Below, in pieces: positions 59,832 to 64,000 of a stretch of 64,000 nt of DNA. Made by a program: the position numbers and the translations under genes. The notes under the pieces are model-generated. The model was not told the DNA's origin. It did not search any database and saw only the letters and a list, made by a program, of their open reading frames with translations. Each line of letters begins with the position of its first letter. Within the stretch, counting starts at the first letter, position 1. The stretch is from Mycobacterium sp. E787. GTDB taxonomy: Bacteria > Actinomycetota > Actinomycetes > Mycobacteriales > Mycobacteriaceae. The stretch is from the NCBI RefSeq assembly GCF_001668725.1, contig NZ_LZKL01000050.1, positions 1-64,000 on the forward strand, read 5' to 3'.

Positions 59832-60766
59832 TTCGCTACCTCCTCGGCACGCACCTCAACCATTCCGTCGACCAACCTGGCCTCGTAGCACGGCAGCGGG
59901 GCCGCCGCCGGGCCCCGCAGGACCTCTCCCGACTCGGCCGCGAACCACGAGCCGTGCCAGGGGCACACGACCCGGCCGCGGTCGACCCAGCCGTCGGCCA
60001 TCGGGGCCGCCAGGTGTGGGCAGAACTCACCGAACGCCGACACCTCGCCCGGCTTCGTCTGGCAGACAACCACTCCCACGCCGTCGACCTCGACGCGCAC
60101 CGGCTTGCCGTTCAGCGAGTTCGCCGGCAGCACCGGGGTCCACTCCGTGGTGCGCAGCCGCTCGCCCGACTGGTCGATCCCGATGCCGGACTCGAACACC
60201 AGGGCCCCGCCGAGGTAGCTGCCAGAGAGGGTGATGGCGTAGCCGAGCGTGGTCAGGGCGATGCCGCGGCCGTGTCGGCCGTGCCGGCGGTCCCACCAGG
60301 ACTGCGCGTAGAGCCCGGTGGCGACCAGGTTCACCAGGCCGTGCACCAGGCCCACCCGGCGGTCCTCGGAGTGGGTGTGTTGCCAGTCGGTGGTGCCGGT
60401 GATCGCGGACCCGATGCTCGCCAGGATCCCCACCCCCAGCGCGCGGGTGGCAAACCGGGACGCGTCGCGCACCTCGCTGGGCCGCTGACCGGGCAGCAGG
60501 CTGAGCGCGTCCAGCGCCACCGTCGTGCCCAGCGCCCCGCTCGTCAGCGACGCCAGCGGCGGATGAACCGGGTGCCCGAGCCAGACGCCGTGCAGCGCGT
60601 TGGTGACGGTGTTGCGCGCGCCGCCCAGCGCGTTGTAGCCGAAGCTGAGCAGGTGCTCGAACCGATAGCTCGGCCGATCCAGCCACTCCTGCCGCCCGAT
60701 TGCTGACAACACTCGCGGTCCGAGTCCCCGCAACCCACGGCCGGCCCCCCGGGACCGATCCACCAT
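59828..60766 (-). CDS. DUF2231 membrane protein fused to a Rieske domain
   Basis: A 312-residue protein. Residues about 55-200 are a DUF2231 membrane domain (LHGVWLGHPVHPPLASLTSGALGTTVALDAL, with conserved His residues, and about four helices); residues about 215-305 are a Rieske iron-sulfur domain with CxH...CxxH in FCPHLAAPMADGWVDRGRVVCPWHGSWF (split). It looks like a small membrane electron carrier. ATG at 60766 follows GGAAGGAAGG. It is divergent from the dioxygenase operon with 254 bases between them. Confidence 0.88.
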   Translation of the reverse strand: MVDRSRGAGRGLRGLGPRVLSAIGRQEWLDRPSYRFEHLLSFGYNALGGARNTVTNALHGVWLGHPVHPPLASLTSGALGTTVALDALSLLPGQRPSEVRDASRFATRALGVGILASIGSAITGTTDWQHTHSEDRRVGLVHGLVNLVATGLYAQSWWDRRHGRHGRGIALTTLGYAITLSGSYLGGALVFESGIGIDQSGERLRTTEWTPVLPANSLNGKPVRVEVDGVGVVVCQTKPGEVSAFGEFCPHLAAPMADGWVDRGRVVCPWHGSWFAAESGEVLRGPAAAPLPCYEARLVDGMVEVRAEEVAK

Positions 60767-61020
60767 GACACCTTCCTTCCTCAGATGCAGCGCTATACGG
60801 CAGCAATCCACGCAAAATCGGCGATAACCCGTGTGTTAATTCGCGCTCACAGGCGCACCGGGTCCGACGTGACCACCGTAGCCGCGGACCGTGAATCCTC
60901 GGTTGTCAGGCACCTGTGAGTTAGCCAAAAGGATGCTCCGAAGTCGCTGGCCGTGGGCATTGACCAGGCGCGCCGGGTGCGCGATTCTACTTAGCGGAAG
61001 TAATTTCTGTACAGCAGAGG
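60767..61020. other. Divergent promoter region, Rieske-DUF2231/ring-dioxygenase
   Basis: No gene is seen in these 254 bases. Close to the plus-strand start there is an inverted repeat TACTT-AGCGG-AAGTA (60988-61002), a likely operator, and an A/T-rich stretch (TAATTTCTGTACA, 61001-61013) that may hold the -10 element. No DosR box of quality was found. Confidence 0.5.
60988..61002. promoter_or_regulatory. Operator-like inverted repeat before the dioxygenase operon
   Basis: TACTT and AAGTA separated by AGCGG form a 15-base symmetric site centred 26 bases before the dioxygenase alpha start. Confidence 0.45.
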
Positions 61021-62349
61021 ATGCGGGTGACGGATTTTCGCAACGTTTTCGACCAGGTCCGGCGGGGGATGATCCCCGCCCACATCTACAACGACCGCGA
61101 GTTGTTCGCGCGGGAGCGGGAGCGATTGTTCAGCCGCGCATGGACGTTCGTGGGCCACGAATCGGAGGTCCCGCACGACGGCGACTACGTGGTGCGCCGG
61201 GTGCTCGACGATTCCTTCATCATCAGCCGCGATGCCGACGGACGGGTGCGTGCCCTGTTCAACATGTGCCTGCATCGCGGCATGCAGCTGTGCCGAGCCG
61301 AGATGGGCAACGCCTCCAACTTCCGCTGCCCGTACCACGGCTGGACCTACCGCAACGACGGCCGGCTCACCGGGCTGCCGTTTCATCGCGAGGCCTACGG
61401 CGGCGACGAGGGGCTGCCCCGCGACGCCCAAAGCCTGCTTCCCGCACCGAGTTTCGCGAGTTACAACGGCCTGTTGTTCGTCAGCCTGGACCCGGCGGCC
61501 GAACCGCTGGAGGATTTCCTCGGCGACTTCAGGTTCTACCTGGATTTCTACACCAAGCAGAGCGCCGGCGGCCTGGAGGTGCGGGGGCCGCAGCGCTGGC
61601 GGATCAAGGCCAACTGGAAGATCGGCGCCGAGAACTTCGCCGGCGACATGTACCACACCCCGCACACGCACGCGTCGATCGTCGACATCGGCCTGTTCCG
61701 CGAGCCGAAAGCCCAGAAGCGCAAGGACGGAGCGACCTATTGGGCGGGTCGCGGCGGTGGCACCACCTACAAGCTTCCGCCGGGCGACTTCGACGAGCGG
61801 ATGCGCTACGTCGGCTATCCCGACGAGATGATCGCCCGGATCAAACACACCTGGACACCCGAGCAACGGCGGGTGGTCGGCGAGGACGGGTTCATGATCT
61901 CGGCGGCCACCTGTTTTCCGAACCTGAGCTTCGTGCACAACTGGCCCAAGTTGCCCGGCGGCCAGCAGGTGCTGCCGTTCATCTCGATCCGGCTGTGGCA
62001 GCCCATCAGCGAGAACGAAACCGAGGTGTGCTCGTGGTTCGCGGTGGATTCCGCCGCTCCCCTGCAATACAAACGTGATTCGTACCAGGCATATTTGATG
62101 TGCTTCGGATCGACCGGAATGTTCGAACAAGACGACGTGGAGAACTGGGTGTCGCTGACCACCACCGCGGGCGGGTCGATGGCGCGCCGCCTGCTGCTCA
62201 ACAGCCGGATGGGCCTGCTCTGCGACGATCGCCCCGTCATCGAGGCGCTGCCCGCCGAGTCCTTCCACGGTCCGGGGCGCGCCCAGGTCGGCTACAACGA
62301 GTACAACCAGCGCGCGCTGCTCGGCTTGTGGGCGGACTACCTGTCATGA
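61021..62349 (+). CDS. Ring-hydroxylating dioxygenase alpha subunit
   Basis: Rieske non-heme iron oxygenase of 442 residues. The Rieske centre is NMCLHRGMQLCRAEMGNASNFRCPYHGW (CxH-n-CxxH, split) at about residues 81-104; the mononuclear iron site is AENFAGDMYHTPHTH (Asp, His, His about 202-212) with a later Asp in EQDDVENW. It would dihydroxylate an aromatic ring, with the ferredoxin/reductase not yet seen. ATG at 61021 abuts AGAGG; GTG at 61027 is six bases further and may be the true start (VTDFRN...). It is first of a plus-strand operon. Confidence 0.93.
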   Translation: MRVTDFRNVFDQVRRGMIPAHIYNDRELFARERERLFSRAWTFVGHESEVPHDGDYVVRRVLDDSFIISRDADGRVRALFNMCLHRGMQLCRAEMGNASNFRCPYHGWTYRNDGRLTGLPFHREAYGGDEGLPRDAQSLLPAPSFASYNGLLFVSLDPAAEPLEDFLGDFRFYLDFYTKQSAGGLEVRGPQRWRIKANWKIGAENFAGDMYHTPHTHASIVDIGLFREPKAQKRKDGATYWAGRGGGTTYKLPPGDFDERMRYVGYPDEMIARIKHTWTPEQRRVVGEDGFMISAATCFPNLSFVHNWPKLPGGQQVLPFISIRLWQPISENETEVCSWFAVDSAAPLQYKRDSYQAYLMCFGSTGMFEQDDVENWVSLTTTAGGSMARRLLLNSRMGLLCDDRPVIEALPAESFHGPGRAQVGYNEYNQRALLGLWADYLS

Positions 62350-62873
62350 GAAAAGCCCTCCCATTCAACGACTTTCGCCACCTTCAGGCCCATCAGTTCC
62401 TGGTCGACGAGGCCTACCTGCTCGATGCCCAGGACTACGAGGCGTGGCTGAACACCCTGACCGACGATATCCGCTACCTGATGCCGGTCCGGGTCACCAC
62501 GGCGCGCGGTGCCGGGTTCGACGCCGAGCCGGAAAGGGGGCCGGGGATGGCGCATTTCGACGAGGACAAGTACTCGCTGCGCCAGCGGGTCGCCCGCTTT
62601 GCCACCGAGCACGCCTGGACCGAGGATCCGCCGTCGCGGCTGCGGCACTTCATCACCAACGTGCGCACGTTCGTCGAAGATGACGCGCACCTGGCCGTCG
62701 AATCGGCCGAGTTGCTCTTCCGCAGCCGCGGCGACGTCAACGACGCCGCGCTGGTGTCCTGCGGGCGCGAGGACCTGCTGCGGCGCTGCACGGATGGCTG
62801 GAAGCTGGCACGCCGCACCATCTTTGTCGACGAGTCGGTGCTGCGGATGCAGAACCTGGCGGTGTTCCTGTGA
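62346..62873 (+). CDS. Ring-hydroxylating dioxygenase beta subunit
   Basis: Structural small subunit of 175 residues with the SnoaL-like cone fold of dioxygenase beta subunits: EAYLLDAQDYEAWLNTLTDDIRYLMPVRVTTARG, RLRHFITNVRTFVEDDAHLAVESAELLFRSRG and RTIFVDESVLRMQNLAVFL. ATG at 62346 overlaps the alpha stop (ATGA). Confidence 0.93.
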   Translation: MRKALPFNDFRHLQAHQFLVDEAYLLDAQDYEAWLNTLTDDIRYLMPVRVTTARGAGFDAEPERGPGMAHFDEDKYSLRQRVARFATEHAWTEDPPSRLRHFITNVRTFVEDDAHLAVESAELLFRSRGDVNDAALVSCGREDLLRRCTDGWKLARRTIFVDESVLRMQNLAVFL

Positions 62874-63112
62874 ACGAACCCCTCACGGTGGCAAACGAAT
62901 TCGCCGAGGTCGAGGTGCGGCGGGTGGACACCCGCAACGGGTCGCGGTTGCTGATCAGCGCCCCCAAGACCGGGCGGTCGATCAGCCTGGACGCGCTCGA
63001 GCTGGAGGCGCTGACCTGGCAGAACGCCCGCACGCTGGCCACCATGGTCGGCAAGGCCGGCGCGCCGCTGGTGCCCGACGAGCCGGAGGTCGGCGATGAC
63101 CGGCTGGCTTGA
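62870..63112 (+). CDS. Small conserved protein of the dioxygenase operon
   Basis: An 80-residue protein, MNEPLTVANEFAEVEVRRVDTRNGSRLLISAPKTGRSISLD in pieces, mainly beta-stranded in its first half and helical in its second. GTG at 62870 overlaps the beta stop (GTGA), and its own end overlaps the next gene by 17 bases. It is not a ferredoxin (no cysteines). I do not recognise its function; its tight coupling suggests an accessory role for the dioxygenase or the dehydrogenase. Confidence 0.8.
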   Translation: MNEPLTVANEFAEVEVRRVDTRNGSRLLISAPKTGRSISLDALELEALTWQNARTLATMVGKAGAPLVPDEPEVGDDRLA

Positions 63113-63893
63113 GGGCAAGCGCGCCCTGATCGTCGGCGCCGGATCCGGCATCGGCCGCGCCGTGCTGGACGCGTTTTGTACCGAGGGAGCCAAAGTTGCT
63201 GCGCTGGAACGAGATTCGGCAAAGTGCGAACGGTTGCGTGTCGAGTTGGCCGGCGTCCCGGTGGTCGACGGCGACGCGGTCACCCGTGCGGCCAACGAGC
63301 GCGCCGTCGCCGCCGCAGTGGACGCCTTGGGCGGGCTGGACACCCTGGTCAACTGCGTCGGGGTCTTCGATTTCTACCGGGGCGTCGGCGACATCGACGC
63401 CGGTGACCTGTCGTCCGCCTTCGACGAGATGTTCCGCACCAATGTGCTGAGCCACCTGCAGTCGGTCAAGGCGGCCCTGCCCGCGCTGCAGGCCGGCACC
63501 GGGTCGTCGATCGTCTTGTGCGAGTCCACGTCGTCGTATCACCCCGGGCGCGGCGGCGCGCTGTACGTGTCGTCGAAGTTCGCCGTGCGCGGACTGGTGG
63601 CGACGCTGGCCCGCGAACTGGCGCCGCGGATCCGGGTCAACGGCGTGGCGCCGGGCGGCACGCTGGGCACCGATCTGCGCGGCCTCGCCAGCCTGGGCCT
63701 CGAGGGCGTCCGCCTGGACGACACCCCCGATCGGGCAAGCGATCTGGCGGCGCGCACCCCGCTGGGCGTCGCGCTCACCGGAGAGGACCACGCCTGGAGT
63801 TTCGTGTTCCTGGCGTCCGACCGGTCCCGCGGCATCACCGGCGAAACCGTCCACCCCGACGGCGGATTCGGGCTGGGTGGAACGCGTGTTTGA
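63096..63893 (+). CDS. Short-chain dehydrogenase (dihydrodiol dehydrogenase-like)
   Basis: A 265-residue SDR with cofactor motif ALIVGAGSGIGRAVLDAF, NCVGVFDFY in place of NNAG, catalytic Ser in VLCESTSSYHPGRGGALYVSSKFAV (Tyr and Lys of YxxxK), and a C-terminal GETVHPDGGFGLGG. After a ring dioxygenase it most likely rearomatises the cis-dihydrodiol to a catechol with NAD. Its start lies inside the preceding gene. Confidence 0.9.
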   Translation: MTGWLEGKRALIVGAGSGIGRAVLDAFCTEGAKVAALERDSAKCERLRVELAGVPVVDGDAVTRAANERAVAAAVDALGGLDTLVNCVGVFDFYRGVGDIDAGDLSSAFDEMFRTNVLSHLQSVKAALPALQAGTGSSIVLCESTSSYHPGRGGALYVSSKFAVRGLVATLARELAPRIRVNGVAPGGTLGTDLRGLASLGLEGVRLDDTPDRASDLAARTPLGVALTGEDHAWSFVFLASDRSRGITGETVHPDGGFGLGGTRV

Positions 63894-64000
63894 TCAACAG
63901 CGCGCCTTGGTGGCGCAGGCCTGCCGGGTCGCGGCGGCGCGCGGTCTGGTCGACGGCATCCTCGGCCACCTGAGCCTGCGCGTCGATGACGACCGGCTGC
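63886..64000 (+). CDS. Class II aldolase/adducin family protein, 5' end only
   Basis: GTG at 63886 overlaps the SDR stop by eight bases and opens a frame VFDQQRALVAQACRVAAARGLVDGILGHLSLRVDDDRL that runs off the window. The motif A-R-GLVDGILGHLSLR matches the N-terminus of class II aldolase/decarboxylase proteins (zinc-dependent). In this operon it may decarboxylate or cleave a ring acid intermediate. Only 38 residues are visible. Confidence 0.75.
   Translation, partial: MFDQQRALVAQACRVAAARGLVDGILGHLSLRVDDDRL

Noticed and set aside
1-64000. Search for tRNA genes, CRISPR arrays, insertion sequences and integrase/attachment sites
   Set aside because: No cloverleaf-like segment, regular spacer-repeat array, transposase motif or flanking direct repeat was recognised by eye; a dedicated scan could still find something short.

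Overview
The window is a stretch of a mycobacterial chromosome: high GC, GTG/ATG starts, many ATGA/GTGA stop-start overlaps, and a gene order from 0.1 to 29 kb that follows M. tuberculosis Rv2587c-Rv2623 closely (secD, yajC, gabT, car/fadD9, ruvCAB, Rv2597-speE, yebC, pdxT-tesB-pdxS, the pimA/pgsA1/thrS cluster, the Rv2619c-Rv2621c block). The PE/PPE and vapBC genes that interrupt this order in M. tuberculosis (PE_PGRS44, vapBC40, vapBC41, PPE42, PE_PGRS45) are absent. This suggests a non-tuberculous, probably slow-growing Mycobacterium; the species cannot be fixed from the sequence alone. The first ~122 bases do not belong to secD: they are an inverted, imperfect copy of part of the DUF1304 gene at 7.2 kb and are most likely a chimeric assembly or read end.

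Layout. 0.1-8.3 kb: secD (broken by the window edge) and yajC on the minus strand, gabT and carboxylic acid reductase on the plus strand, then two paralogous membrane proteins flanking a DUF1304 protein. 8.4-10.6 kb: ruvCAB behind a near-perfect LexA box. 10.7-14.3 kb: a five-gene membrane/spermidine-synthase operon. 14.3-24.3 kb: minus-strand housekeeping genes (an internally deleted methyltransferase, yebC, the PLP synthase pair, a thioesterase, and a tightly coupled run thrS, Ap4A phosphorylase, pgsA1, patA, pimA, NUDIX that makes phosphatidylinositol mannosides). 24.4-29.3 kb: accessory enzymes, a SufR-like regulator and ferredoxin.

29.3-60.8 kb is the notable part. Genes that in M. tuberculosis are scattered members of the hypoxia/NO DosR dormancy regulon are gathered here within about 32 kb: fdxA, the universal stress proteins Rv2623 and Rv2624c, Rip3, class II ribonucleotide reductase nrdZ, alpha-crystallin hspX, WS/DGAT triacylglycerol synthases, pncB2, the ribosome hibernation factors Balon (Rv2629) and RafH (Rv0079), and an Rv1738-like protein. 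Many intergenic spaces carry DosR-box-like 14-mers (consensus GGGACTWWAGTCCC); the best are at 44164, 36590 and 37804. Less familiar proteins share the region and its boxes: a HAD phosphatase-P-loop ATPase fusion, an ACP-AMP ligase-PlsC fusion, a cAMP-binding acetyltransferase, tandem GAF-ANTAR proteins and three small orphan proteins. The combined theme is survival without growth: DNA precursor supply without oxygen, NAD salvage, lipid storage, protein acetylation, chaperoning and ribosome parking.

56-64 kb is catabolic: an EthR-like TetR regulator, pcaHG-pcaB for protocatechuate ring cleavage, a hemerythrin and a Rieske/DUF2231 membrane protein, then the start of a ring-hydroxylating dioxygenase operon (alpha, beta, small protein, dihydrodiol dehydrogenase, class II aldolase) that runs off the right edge. 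No tRNA, rRNA, CRISPR array or insertion sequence was seen.
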